A stretch of DNA of 64,000 nt, from contig JAFDWB010000080.1 in assembly GCA_018268675.1 (NCBI GenBank), positions 1 through 64,000 of the forward strand. Reading direction: 5' to 3'. Position numbers and translations under genes: made by a program. Numbering within the stretch: the first letter of the stretch is position 1; each line of letters begins with the position of its first letter. Source of the DNA: Actinomycetota bacterium (GTDB lineage Bacteria > Actinomycetota > Thermoleophilia > Solirubrobacterales > 70-9). The notes beneath the pieces were generated by a model. The model did not search any database. It was not told the origin of the DNA and was given only the letters and a program-made list of their open reading frames with translations. Shown one piece after another: positions 46,224 through 54,905 of this stretch.

Positions 46224-46679
46224 TCAGTCCTTCTGCACGACGAGGATCACGGCGGCGAGGGAGGGATCCCGGGCGTCGATCCGCTCGCGCGCCTCCTCGA
46301 TCGGGACGCTTTCGGTGGCGTGGCCGGAGACGATGTCGGCGACGGTCTGCACGGCGGAGTCGGTGTGGACGACGATCGCGGCCGGGCCGCGGCTCGCGCG
46401 CTGCCGCTCGGCGGCGGTGCCGAGGACGGTGGCGGTGACGTCGGTCGAGGAGCGTTGGGCGTTCGCCCAGCCTTGGCTGAAAGCGAGGTCCTGATTCGAG
46501 AGCTCGGGGCCCTCGAGGACCTTCAGCTCACCGTCCTCGCGTGTCCACTTGCGGTCGCCGAGCAGGACCGCGCGGCCGGCGAGCCAGGGGTCGAGCACGG
46601 TGCGCCGCAGCTCCTCCTCGGTGAGGTTGAAGGATCGGGCGTGCTGCCTGCCGGTCGCGACCTCGATGTGGAAGGCCAT
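46224..46679 (-). CDS. Conserved hypothetical protein
   Basis: A 151-aa soluble protein. It begins FHIEVATGRQHARSFNLTEE and contains the strand-rich DRKWTREDGELKVLEGPELS and a variable C-terminal domain ending LAAVILVVQKD. No cysteine or catalytic motif stands out. ATG 46679 is chosen. Divergent from the HAD phosphatase with a 56-bp gap. I do not recognise the family. Confidence 0.65.
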   Translation of the reverse strand: MAFHIEVATGRQHARSFNLTEEELRRTVLDPWLAGRAVLLGDRKWTREDGELKVLEGPELSNQDLAFSQGWANAQRSSTDVTATVLGTAAERQRASRGPAAIVVHTDSAVQTVADIVSGHATESVPIEEARERIDARDPSLAAVILVVQKD

Positions 46680-46735
46680 CGCCGCCGCGACGCTACCGGG
46701 TTTCGGCGGCAGCTGGTCGAGGTCTGCGGGTTGAC

Positions 46736-47407
46736 ATGATGCGCGCCATGCCACCGCAAAGGCCCGACGCGGTCCTCTTCGACAACGACGGCCTCCTGCT
46801 CGACACCGAGTCCGTCTGGACCCGCGCCGAGGGAGACCTCTTCGAGCGCCACGGCGTCGAGTTCACGCCGGAGCACAAGCTCGAGCTCATCGGCACCTCC
46901 GCCGACATCGCGGGCCGGCTGCTCGAAGAGTGGCTCGACATGCCGGGTGGGCTCCCGATCCTGATCGAGGAGCTGAACGAGCTGGTCGTGGTCGAGCTCG
47001 AGCACGGGGTTGAGGCGATGGTCGGCGCCCGCGACCTGCTCGAACGGCTGAAGACCCAGGGGACGCCGATCGGGCTGGTTTCCAACTCGCCGCTCGCCTT
47101 CGTCGTCCGCTCGCTGGAGATCGTCGGCTTCGAGGACATCTTCGATGTCCTGATCAGCGGCCACGAGGTGGCGGCGCCGAAGCCGGCGCCTGATCCCTAC
47201 CTGGCGGCCTGTCGTCAGCTCGGGGTCGAGGCGGGCCCCGGCGTGATCGCCCTGGAGGATTCGCCCACCGGGGTCGCCGCGGCGCGGGCGGCGGGGTTGA
47301 CGGTGATCGGGGTGCCTTCGGTTGACGGGGTCGAGCTGGTCGAAGCGCATCACATCGCGGCATCGCTGCTCGATCAGACGGTCCTCGGCCTCACCCTCCC
47401 GATCTAA
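46736..47407 (+). CDS. HAD-superfamily phosphatase, beta-phosphoglucomutase-like
   Basis: A 223-aa haloacid-dehalogenase-type phosphatase. Motif I is VLFDNDGLLLDTE, motif II the Ser in GLVSNSP, motif III the Lys in AAPKPAPDPYL and motif IV VIALEDSPTGVAAARAAG. The nucleophile Asp and the general acid two residues on are DND. The helical cap follows motif I. Family members act on sugar phosphates or phosphoglycolate; the substrate is open. Confidence 0.9.
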   Translation: MMRAMPPQRPDAVLFDNDGLLLDTESVWTRAEGDLFERHGVEFTPEHKLELIGTSADIAGRLLEEWLDMPGGLPILIEELNELVVVELEHGVEAMVGARDLLERLKTQGTPIGLVSNSPLAFVVRSLEIVGFEDIFDVLISGHEVAAPKPAPDPYLAACRQLGVEAGPGVIALEDSPTGVAAARAAGLTVIGVPSVDGVELVEAHHIAASLLDQTVLGLTLPI

Positions 47408-47422
47408 GGCTCGACTTGAGGG

Positions 47423-48312
47423 TTAGCTGCCGAGGATTCGGCGGCGGCGGAGGACTCGCTCGGCGATCTCCAGTGCTTCGCGGGTGGACGGCTCCGCGTC
47501 TGGCGGGAGTTCGTCCTTCAGGGCGCGGTCGGCGTCTCCTTCGATCGCGGGGCGCAGCTCTTCCAGGGACTCGATGTCGCGTCGGTGGTCGGGGTCCTCG
47601 AGGGCGCCGGGGAGCTCGGCGAGCAGCGCTTCGACGGCGGGGCGCAGTTGCAGGGCCGCCTCGCGCCGACGGCCCGCGTCGAGGTCGAGGCGGGCGCGCA
47701 GCAGCAGCGTCTCGCAGGCGTCGGCGCGCTCGCGGCCGCGCAGCAGGGCAGCGACGCGCTCCTGCGGGCGCAGGCCCTCCTGGCGCCGGCGCCGGCGCGA
47801 GGCCCCGCTCGGCCCGACATCGACCTCGCGGGCCTCGGCGTAGCCCCCCGCGGCGGTCTGCTCGCCGCTGCCGAACCCGATCCTGACCGCGACGGCGCGC
47901 TCGGCGGCGACGGCGACGGTCGTGGGGTCGGCCGCGGCGACCGCGTGGGCGTGGAGGGCCGTGTTGAGGAGGGCGATGCCGTTCTCGACCACCGCGTCGA
48001 TCGCGGCGTCGGCGGCGGTCGCCGTCGCCAGCCAGGCGGCCGCCTTCTCGGGATCGTCGAAGGGCTCGAAGGCGCGAATCGCGGTGGCGCGGGTGATCGG
48101 CACCGCGGGCGCGATCGGGGCGGCCTCGGCATCGCGCGGGCGCCGCCGCTTCCGCCCGGGGCGCGGCGGCGCGGCGAGCGTCTGGATCACGAGCACGCTC
48201 TCGAGGCCCGCATCGCCGGCGCGCGCCAGATAGCGCCCGTCGGCGAGCGGCAGCGTGCCGGCGAGGTCGAACTGGGCGAATCCGAAGAAGGGGCTCAGGG
48301 CCCTGAGCCTAG
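47423..48312 (-). CDS. Hypothetical protein, 5' end abutted by an insertion sequence
   Basis: An Ala/Arg-rich protein of about 290 aa. The conserved-looking N-terminal part FFGFAQFDLAGTLPLADGRY starts 13 bp inside the IS boundary. A helical tetratricopeptide-like C-terminal half (LLLRARLDLDAGRRREAALQ) follows. The IS982-like element ends at 48313. The present frame runs into it for 19 more codons to ATG 48367. If the IS is removed, an in-frame GTG in the right flank would be fused. CTG 48298 is another possibility. The original start or promoter has thus probably been lost. Confidence 0.5.
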
Positions 48313-49328
48313 ATGAGTAGTTCCACGAATCCCTCGGCCCGAGGGCGTCGGCAGGGGTAACGAGCAACGCGGTCGAAGTCGGCGGTGCTCAATACCACCG
48401 CCTACCCAAGGAGGGCCACGATGCTCGCCGACCTCGACCTGCTGCTCATTGCGGTCTTCTGCACCGCCGACGATCTCCTGCCTGAACGGAAGAAGAACGC
48501 CAGGAGGAGGTTGACCGACGCGGAGGTCGTGACTCTCTGTGTGGCGCAGTCGATCATGGGCGTGACCTCCGACGAGCGCTTCGTCCGGACGGCGGCGAAG
48601 CGGCTCGGGCACCTGTTCCCAGGCCTGACCAGGCGCTCCGGCTTCCACAAGCGCCGCGGCCGGCTCGCCGACGTGATCGAGGCGTTGATCGACGTCTTCG
48701 CGAGCCGTTCCCCCGGCTACCACGACGAACTGCTCCTGGCCGACTCGACCCCGGTGGAGTGCGCCCGCTCGCGCGAGACGGTGAAGCGCGGCGGGTCGAG
48801 CTGCCTGCCCGACGCGATCGCCGACGCCGCCGACTACGGCTACTGCGCCTCCCACAGTCGCTGGTTCTGGGGCTTTCGCCTCCACACCCTGATGGCGCCC
48901 GACGGCACCCCGCGGGCGATGGCGCTGACCTCGCCCAAGGAGGGCGAGAGGGAGGTCTGCCTGCGGCTCCTCGGGCGGGTCAACCGGACCGGGCCGCTCG
49001 TGGTGCTCGGCGACAAGGGCTACGCCGGCGCCGATTTCGAGGCCGATGCCGCCGGGCTCGGGGCGACCGTGGTCAGGCCCCAACGCAAGGACGAGCCCGG
49101 GGGCGGGCCTCACCTGGCGCCGCTGCGACAGCGGATCGAGTCGATCTACTGGAGCGCCAAGGACATCCTGGCGCTCGAGCGCCACGGCGCCCGGACGCTA
49201 CGCGGCCTGCGGGCCCGCATCGCGGCGCGGCTCCTTGCCCTGGCCGCGGCGGTCTGCCTGAACCATGAACTCGGGCGCAACAGCCGCGCCCTGGTCGACT
49301 ACGTCGTCTGAGTCGTGGAACTACTCAT
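48313..49328 (+). mobile_element. IS982-family-like insertion sequence
   Basis: A 1,016-bp element with terminal inverted repeats ATGAGTAGTTCCACGA(A/C)TC (one mismatch in 19) at 48313-48331 and 49310-49328. CTAG occurs at both edges (48309-48312 and 49329-49332), either a 4-bp target duplication or an extension of the inverted repeats. Because CTAG is palindromic, the two cannot be told apart here. One complete transposase gene fills it. A perfect 16-bp palindrome GCTCAGGGCCCTGAGC (48293-48308) touches its left edge. Confidence 0.88.
48421..49311 (+). CDS. IS982-like DDE transposase
   Basis: A 296-aa transposase, apparently intact. LADSTPVECARS gives the first acidic residue, FWGFRLHTLMAPDGTPRAMA and VVLGDKGYAGADFEADA the second, and QRIESIYWSAKDILALE the Glu. 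ATG 48421 with AAGGAGG 6 bp upstream is preferred over the open-frame start at 48385. Intact frame and near-identical ends suggest recent activity. Confidence 0.88.
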   Translation: MLADLDLLLIAVFCTADDLLPERKKNARRRLTDAEVVTLCVAQSIMGVTSDERFVRTAAKRLGHLFPGLTRRSGFHKRRGRLADVIEALIDVFASRSPGYHDELLLADSTPVECARSRETVKRGGSSCLPDAIADAADYGYCASHSRWFWGFRLHTLMAPDGTPRAMALTSPKEGEREVCLRLLGRVNRTGPLVVLGDKGYAGADFEADAAGLGATVVRPQRKDEPGGGPHLAPLRQRIESIYWSAKDILALERHGARTLRGLRARIAARLLALAAAVCLNHELGRNSRALVDYVV

Positions 49329-49436
49329 CTAGAGGCTTGATGCGGGTCATCCACGCACACGGATGACGCCCCATGCCGTCGCCGGATCGCCCTGTGACGC
49401 CCCCGCGCACGCGCCTGACCCACATCAAGCCTCTAG
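49329..49436. repeat. 108-bp inverted-repeat (MITE-like) element next to the IS
   Basis: CTAGAGGCTTGATGCGGGTCA (21 nt, 49329-49349) is repeated inverted at 49416-49436 with one mismatch. The 66 bp between them contain a small ACGGATGACG palindrome but no gene. The right arm includes the stop codon of the peptidoglycan hydrolase gene. It shares its first CTAG with the right edge of the IS, so the IS may have inserted into it or beside it. Confidence 0.65.
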
Positions 49437-51904
49437 TCTTCGCCGCGCGAACGGCCGCCGAGGATGCTCGCCGCCGAGTTCTGCCGCGGGTGGTCGGGCA
49501 GCGAGTACCTGGACGGTTCGATCGGCACCCTCGGGTTTTCGATCTGCCCGAGGCGGGTGATCAGGTGCTGCCACTGATTCGGCTTCAGCAGCGCCTGGTA
49601 CTGGGCTTCGAGGGGGTTGCCGGCTTCGATCGGGCGGTAGCCGATGTGGACGTGGTCGTAGTGGGACGGTTCGGCGAAGCTCACTTCACCGGGGAAGTTT
49701 TCGAGCGAGATCACCTGGTGCGGCTGCATCGGGCCCTGCAGTTCGAGCACGTCTTCGATCAGTTCGTGGACGAGCGTGCCCGGGCCCTGGTGCCCGGCGA
49801 CCGGGACGCCGTCGATTTCGGAGATGTCGACCGCGTCGCCGCTCGAGTGCTCGGAGACGTTGCCGCTTTCGGTCAGGTAGCTGTGGCCGCACTCGAGGGC
49901 GCTGATCCGCATCGTGAAGCCTTTCGTGCGCAGATACTCGAGCACCGCGAGGACGCGCCTATCGATCTTCCCCTGTTCGATGTCTTCGCGGCCGCACTGG
50001 TAGATGTCGAGCCCTTTGTCGTGGAGGACCCGCTGCTCCAGCGCTTCCTTGGAGAGCAGCAGGACCCCGGCGCCGCTCAGCTTTTCGTTGAACGGGTTCT
50101 TGCCCTTGGCGCGGTAGATCGCGGTGGCTTCGAGCAGCTTCCAACCGTCGAGGATCGGCTTCGGGTCGATCTGCGGTGCGCCCTTGCCCGCCGGCCGGAT
50201 CGAGAAGTTGATGTGAGCGTCGGAGCCTTCGGCAACGGGGGCGACATGGGAGATGACCGTCCCCGCGATCACCTTCGAGCCGACCCGGATCGAGCCCTTC
50301 CCGGCGGACTTTTCGATCAGTTCGACGGCCTTCTGTTCCTTTTCCACCTTCTTGCCCGAGCGCTGCGGGAGGGCGCGGAGCCGCGACCGCGGCTGTTCCC
50401 CGGCTTCTTCGGCCGGCAGCTGCTTTTCCTGGCCCCCGGGGGTGACGATCGTGCGGCCGTTGCGGACCAGCTTGCCGAGCCCGGCGTAGGTGTAGCGGTT
50501 GCCGTAGGTGTCTTCGAGGATGACGAAGTTGCCGAGCCTGGCCGAGTTGCCCATCTTGCGGATCACGCCATCGTTGACGGCGACCACCGGCGCCCCCGCC
50601 TTGGCGAAGACGTTGATCCCGCGCGGGTTCGGCGAGGAGGAGATGACTTCGGCGGCGTTGCTGCCGATCTTCGCGGTGGCCGCCGAGTCTTCCAGCGAGG
50701 TGCGGGCGGCGAGTTCGTCCGAGTAGCGGGCATCGGCGGCGATCGGGAAGTGGGCGCCCTCGGTGAGTCCGGTCAGCGAGCCGACCAGGTCAGACGGGAT
50801 GCGGCCGTAGGCGCGGGCGTAGGTGAGCACCTCCTGCGCGTACCAATCGGCGTGGTTGTAGGCGAGGATGGCGCCGTAGAGGTTCTTCTGGCCCCCCGCG
50901 ACCTTGAGGTAATGGGCGGCGGCGCAGATCGCGTCGACCGGGTTGTAGGGGTCTTTGACGCCGTCGCCGTTGGCGTCCAGCCCGTAGGTTTCCCAGGTCG
51001 ATGGGAGGAACTGCATCCAGCCGACCGCGCCGGCGCTGGAGACGTTGAGGTTCCGCCCGAAGTCCGTCTCGATTTTGTTGATCGCGGCGAGGACCTCCCA
51101 GGGGATCCCATATTCGCTGCCGCAGGCCTGGTAGATCGGGAGCAGGAACGGCGGGATCTCGAACGAGTTGATGACGAAGTTCGGGACGCCGATCGGTGCC
51201 GGGCCGAACGGCGCGATCGTCGTCGTCGGGTTCGCGGTGCTCGGCGCGCCGCCTGGTTCGAACTGGGCGCCTCCGGTGCTCGATTCGGGCAGCGGTTGCG
51301 TGCCACCGCCGGTGGCGCTCGGCGCGGTTACACCACCGCCGCTCTTGTTGCCCCCGCTCGGCTTGCCGAGGCTTTCGTTGTGGGTGACCCCGCCGCGGGC
51401 TTCTGGTCCCGGTTCTGCTTCGAGCGATTCGCCGCGGCCGAACTTCTTGTGGTGGCTCTTGCCCGATTCAGGTTTGCTTTCTTCAGACCCTGAGGCTGAG
51501 GTAGAGGCTGAGGGTGGCGACGGGGCGAGCGTTTCCCCGTGGGTCGGTTTGGTGGTCGCCGGTTCCGGCCCCTCGGTGTTGTCGCTGGGCGAGCTGCAGC
51601 TGGGATCTTCCATGTCGACCAGCCCGTTGCCGTCGTTGTCGATTCCGTCCGAGCACTGCGGCGGGGTCGTGCCCGGGGGCGTGGTGGTGGTCGATGGCGG
51701 GGTGGTCGTGGTCGGGCTGGTCGAGGTGGTGCCCAGGGCCGGCGACGGCGAGCCGCTCGTGCCGGGCGCGCCGCTCGCTTCGGAGGCGCCGCTTCCGGTG
51801 GTCGAGCTCCGGGTCCCGGCTGCCGGGGCGTTGGCGACCGCGGCCAGCGCGAGGAAGGCGGCCAGCGCCACGATCAGTACGAGCTTGCTTCTCATGCGCC
51901 TCAT
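49433..51904 (-). CDS. Secreted multi-domain peptidoglycan hydrolase (lytic transglycosylase + M23-like + M15-like)
   Basis: About 823 aa, exported. After a signal sequence (RSKLVLIVALAAFLALAAVA) there is a long Ser/Thr/Pro-rich linker with the motif CSDGIDNDGNGLVDMEDPSC. Module 1 (about residues 255-400) is an MltB-like transglycosylase with catalytic Glu in NKIETDFGRN and AVGWMQFLPSTW. Module 2 (about 450-600) resembles LytM/M23 but reads RGINVFAKAGAPV and HINFS, lacking the usual metal-binding His and Asp. Module 3 (about 640-780) is M15-like with SEHSSGDAVDIS and DHVHIGY. Mainly GAA for Glu. Its stop lies in the inverted-repeat element. Confidence 0.82.
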   Translation of the reverse strand: MRRMRSKLVLIVALAAFLALAAVANAPAAGTRSSTTGSGASEASGAPGTSGSPSPALGTTSTSPTTTTPPSTTTTPPGTTPPQCSDGIDNDGNGLVDMEDPSCSSPSDNTEGPEPATTKPTHGETLAPSPPSASTSASGSEESKPESGKSHHKKFGRGESLEAEPGPEARGGVTHNESLGKPSGGNKSGGGVTAPSATGGGTQPLPESSTGGAQFEPGGAPSTANPTTTIAPFGPAPIGVPNFVINSFEIPPFLLPIYQACGSEYGIPWEVLAAINKIETDFGRNLNVSSAGAVGWMQFLPSTWETYGLDANGDGVKDPYNPVDAICAAAHYLKVAGGQKNLYGAILAYNHADWYAQEVLTYARAYGRIPSDLVGSLTGLTEGAHFPIAADARYSDELAARTSLEDSAATAKIGSNAAEVISSSPNPRGINVFAKAGAPVVAVNDGVIRKMGNSARLGNFVILEDTYGNRYTYAGLGKLVRNGRTIVTPGGQEKQLPAEEAGEQPRSRLRALPQRSGKKVEKEQKAVELIEKSAGKGSIRVGSKVIAGTVISHVAPVAEGSDAHINFSIRPAGKGAPQIDPKPILDGWKLLEATAIYRAKGKNPFNEKLSGAGVLLLSKEALEQRVLHDKGLDIYQCGREDIEQGKIDRRVLAVLEYLRTKGFTMRISALECGHSYLTESGNVSEHSSGDAVDISEIDGVPVAGHQGPGTLVHELIEDVLELQGPMQPHQVISLENFPGEVSFAEPSHYDHVHIGYRPIEAGNPLEAQYQALLKPNQWQHLITRLGQIENPRVPIEPSRYSLPDHPRQNSAASILGGRSRGED

Positions 51905-52127
51905 AAACGGCGGGACGCTGCCACGGATGGCCGCAATCACGACCGGTTCCCCTCCCGGCAGGTTCCGTGGTTCACGCTACCGATGAGCCCGGTCGTGAGC
52001 AACGGCCTGCCGCGCACCCAATATGGCCTTAACGATCGTCCACCTCATGCCGCGGCCGGGAGATTTCCATGTAATGCGGATGCGGTCGTTAACCTGGCGT
52101 CAACAGCCCAAGAAGATTGGATTACGT

Positions 52128-52505
52128 GTGAGTCCGGACGAGTACGCGGATGGAGATGGCATCGTGGGCGAGGGTGAGAGTCTGCGAGCCCGCTCCGAGC
52201 AGGCGATCGGCGAGATCGCCCAGGCGTTGATCGACAGCCCCACCCTTCACAGCGCCCTGCAGGCCGCATTCGGCGCCCGCGAGAAGGCTCTCGAGGCCCA
52301 GCAGGCGGCCTTGAGCGCCCTTAATCTGCCCTCGGCGAGCGATGTCGAGCGCCTCGAGCGGCGCCTGCGTTCCTTCTCCCAGCGCCTGGAGGATGTCGAG
52401 GAGCAACTCGACGATCTGAGCCGCGAGATCGGCTCCCTTCGGCGCAAAGTCGCCGCAAAAGCTACTAAATCAGAGACGAAGCCTCACCCTAAACCTGAGC
52501 CTTAA
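52128..52505 (+). CDS. Phasin-like coiled-coil protein
   Basis: A 125-aa helical protein. ARSEQAIGEIAQALIDSP is followed by the coiled coil DVERLERRLRSFSQRLEDVE and a lysine-rich, proline-ending tail. The pattern resembles polyhydroxyalkanoate granule-associated proteins, but no pha gene is nearby, so the assignment is weak. GTG 52128 is chosen; an earlier ATG (52077) is possible. The 223-bp gap before it contains no other feature I can support. Confidence 0.6.
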   Translation: MSPDEYADGDGIVGEGESLRARSEQAIGEIAQALIDSPTLHSALQAAFGAREKALEAQQAALSALNLPSASDVERLERRLRSFSQRLEDVEEQLDDLSREIGSLRRKVAAKATKSETKPHPKPEP

Positions 52506-52585
52506 GGCACGCGCGCTCGGCGACTGCCTCGGCGGCGGACGGCGGCCGGCCGCGGAGGGGTGGCGGGTTGACGGCAGCGCAAAGG

Positions 52586-52643
52586 GAGCCGCGGATGCCG
52601 ATCCGACCCGGGCTGGCTGAGGTCGGCCCGGCATCCGCGGCTC
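52586..52643. repeat. F1 hairpin with a different stem and a variant loop
   Basis: Arms of 23 nt (52586-52608 and 52621-52643) pair except for a 2-by-2 internal loop. The stem reads GAGCCGCGGATGCCG..CCGACC, unrelated to the other F1 stems. The 12-nt loop CGGGCTGGCTGA matches the variant loop at 24931-24942 read on the other strand (CGGGCTGGCTGT). It stands alone, without a partner hairpin. Confidence 0.75.
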
Positions 52644-52705
52644 TCGTGGCGGGGGAGATGTGACGAAAAGCGGGAGAAGTCACGCTTCCGTGACGGGCCC
52701 CGTCA

Positions 52706-52939
52706 CTTGGTGAGTTGTAGGCGCCCTGGCGCCCTCAACCCACCAGGCGTTGATGGGCCGAAAACCGCTCCATATCAGCGGTTTTCGGCCCATCGACCTG
52801 AAGCGCCCACGGAAGACGCACCGAACCCGCGCACTTCATCACGAGCTCGACGCAAGGCGCCCCGAACCCCGTCGCCATCCTCAAAACCGCCGGACGGTTG
52901 GTGAATTGACCACACCCCAGCGGGGTCAACTCACCAACC
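52706..52939. repeat. F3 - F2 - F3 palindrome cluster between convergent genes
   Basis: An F3 hairpin (52706-52747, TTGGTGAGTTG arms) is followed after 1 bp by F2 copy d (52749-52797; 21-nt arms GTTGATGGGCCGAAAACCGCT with one mismatch, loop CCATATC). A second F3 hairpin (52896-52939) has 16-nt arms GGTTGGTGAATTGACC with one mismatch. Together with the F1 hairpin at 52586 they fill the 477-bp gap between convergent genes. No gene is seen in it. Confidence 0.78.
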
Positions 52940-52982
52940 GGCCGAGGCGTCGGCCCGAGGCGCCGGCCGCGGCGCCCCGAGG

Positions 52983-53648
52983 TCACGCGAAAAGCGCGCG
53001 AAGTGAGGCTTCGGCGACGAACGCGGCGCGATCGGCGAGGGCCTCGTCGTCCAGCAGGTCGCCGCCTTCAACCTCGGTGACGATCAGTGCCGCGGCCAGG
53101 GTGACGCCGAGACTCGGTCCTGTGGCGAACAGCGCGGCGGTCTGCATGTCGGCGACCTCGCCGTCGGGGGTGGGCTGTCCGGGGGTGGGGTGGAGGAAGT
53201 CGAGGCTCGCGACGCGACCCGGACGGCCGACGTCGCCGAGCTCCGCTCGCAGACGCGCCGACAGCTCCTCGTCGGGAAAGGTCGCGGCGCCGGGGCCGCG
53301 TCCGTCGGCCGCCCACGCCCGCGCTTCCCCGGCGCAGACGACATCCCCGGGTCGCAGCCCCGCCGCCCCGAGCGCCGCGCAGGTGCCGATCCGCACCGCC
53401 CGCCGCACTCCCAGCCCCGCCAGGTCGGCCAGCACCAGGGCGGCGCTCGGGCCGCCCATCCCGGTCGACTGCACGGTCAGGCCGCGTCCCCCCGCGGTCA
53501 GCCCGGAGTACCCCCAGAGGCCGCGCGCGTGGTTGCTCATCTTCGGCTCCGCGATCACCACCTGGGCGAGCGCCATCGCCCGGCCCGGATCGCCGACCAG
53601 GATCGCGTCCGGATGGATCTCCGCCGTAGGTCGCAGCCGCCGTGGCAC
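52983..53648 (-). CDS. Nucleoside phosphorylase family protein (PNP/UDP type)
   Basis: A 221-aa phosphorylase of the PNP_UDP_1 fold. IHPDAILVGDPGRAMALAQ is the phosphate-binding start, LTVQSTGMGGPSAALVLADL and VRIGTCAALGAAGLRPGDVV are the core strands, and DMQTAALFATG is the nucleoside-binding region. It would release a free base from purine or pyrimidine nucleosides. GTG 53648 is chosen. Length is a little short for the family (about 240-250 aa). Confidence 0.85.
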   Translation of the reverse strand: MPRRLRPTAEIHPDAILVGDPGRAMALAQVVIAEPKMSNHARGLWGYSGLTAGGRGLTVQSTGMGGPSAALVLADLAGLGVRRAVRIGTCAALGAAGLRPGDVVCAGEARAWAADGRGPGAATFPDEELSARLRAELGDVGRPGRVASLDFLHPTPGQPTPDGEVADMQTAALFATGPSLGVTLAAALIVTEVEGGDLLDDEALADRAAFVAEASLRALFA

Positions 53649-53708
53649 GGCCGCGACCCTAGCGCCATGGTTCGCCCGAAAGGCGCAGGGGTGAACTAGC
53701 CTCCGCCC

Positions 53709-54905
53709 GTGGCCGACGAGCGGATCAGCCTGAGCGAGGCGGCGCGCCGTTCCGGGGTCCCGGCCGCGACCCTCACCCGCTGGGCGGAAGAGCGGATCGT
53801 GCCGGTCGGCGGCGGCCGCTGGACCGTGGCGGCCGCGGCCCAGGCGCGGGTCGTCGCCCGCATGCGCGAGCGCGGCTACTCGCTCGAGGACCTGAAGGCG
53901 GCGGGGCGCGAGGGCCGGCTCGCGTTCGGCGTCGCGGAAGAGCTCTTCGCCGAAGACGAGGGCACGATCACGGTCGCGACGATCGCCGCCGAGACCGGGC
54001 TCGAGGTCGAGCTGATCGAGCGCGTCCTGGTGATGATGGGCACCCCGGTCGACCGCCGGCGGGACCTCACCGCCGAGGACGCGGCCGCGCTCCGGCTCTG
54101 CGCTCAGGTCCTCGACGCCAGCTTCCCCCTCGTCGCCTTCCTGCAACTGGTCCGCGTCTACGTGCAGAGCCTGCGCCACATCGCCGAGGCCGAGATCCGC
54201 CTCTTCCACCTCTACGTCCACGAGCCGCTGATCCGCGACGGCGTCCCCGAGCTGCAGATGGCCGAGGCGATGGGCGACCTGGCGGCCGAAATCATGCCCT
54301 TGGCGGCGCCGCTCACCGAATATCTCCACAATCGCTACCTCCGCTATTACGTCGAGCAGGACGTCGTCGGCCACATGGAGACGGGCGGCGAGCAGTCGAC
54401 CGCGGAAATGGAGCTCGGGCACGTCGCGGTGACGCTCTGCTTCATCGACCTCACCGGCTTCACCCGCTTCACCGAGGAGGAGGGGGACATCGAGGCGCTT
54501 GACGTGGTCGAGAACTTCGTCGCGACGGTCGAGGCGACGCTGCCGCGCGAGGCGACGATCGTGAAGACGATCGGCGACGAGGTGATGGTCGTCTCGCCGG
54601 ACGCCGCGGCGCTGACCGGGTGGGCGGTCGCCTTCCTCGGCCGCTTCGACCGCTGGCCCCAGCCGCGGGTCGGCATCCACAGCGGCGACGCGGTCTACCG
54701 CGACGGCGACTACTTCGGCAACAGCGTCAACCTCGCCCACCGGATCGTGAACCGGGCCCTGGCCGGTGAGGTGCTGGTCACCGACCGGGTGGCGGCGACG
54801 CTCGCGGGCCGGGCCGACCTCCAACTGGAGCCGATCGGCGACGTCTCGCTGAAAGGCTTCCCGGTGCCGACGGCGCTCTTTGCGGTCCGGGCGGCGGACG
54901 GGTGA
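53709..54905 (+). CDS. MerR-like HTH fused to a class III adenylate/guanylate cyclase domain
   Basis: A 398-aa soluble protein. The first ~60 residues form a MerR-type winged helix (LSEAARRSGVPAATLTRWAE). A helical middle domain (residues 90-230) follows. The C-terminal cyclase homology domain has metal Asp residues in CFIDLTGFTRF and IGDEVMV, the base-selecting Lys in IVKTIGDE, and transition-state Asn/Arg in GNSVNLAHRIVNRA, so it looks active. A DNA-binding domain joined to a cyclase suggests coupling of promoter binding and cAMP formation. The stop overlaps the tilS start (GTGA). Confidence 0.88.
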   Translation: MADERISLSEAARRSGVPAATLTRWAEERIVPVGGGRWTVAAAAQARVVARMRERGYSLEDLKAAGREGRLAFGVAEELFAEDEGTITVATIAAETGLEVELIERVLVMMGTPVDRRRDLTAEDAAALRLCAQVLDASFPLVAFLQLVRVYVQSLRHIAEAEIRLFHLYVHEPLIRDGVPELQMAEAMGDLAAEIMPLAAPLTEYLHNRYLRYYVEQDVVGHMETGGEQSTAEMELGHVAVTLCFIDLTGFTRFTEEEGDIEALDVVENFVATVEATLPREATIVKTIGDEVMVVSPDAAALTGWAVAFLGRFDRWPQPRVGIHSGDAVYRDGDYFGNSVNLAHRIVNRALAGEVLVTDRVAATLAGRADLQLEPIGDVSLKGFPVPTALFAVRAADG

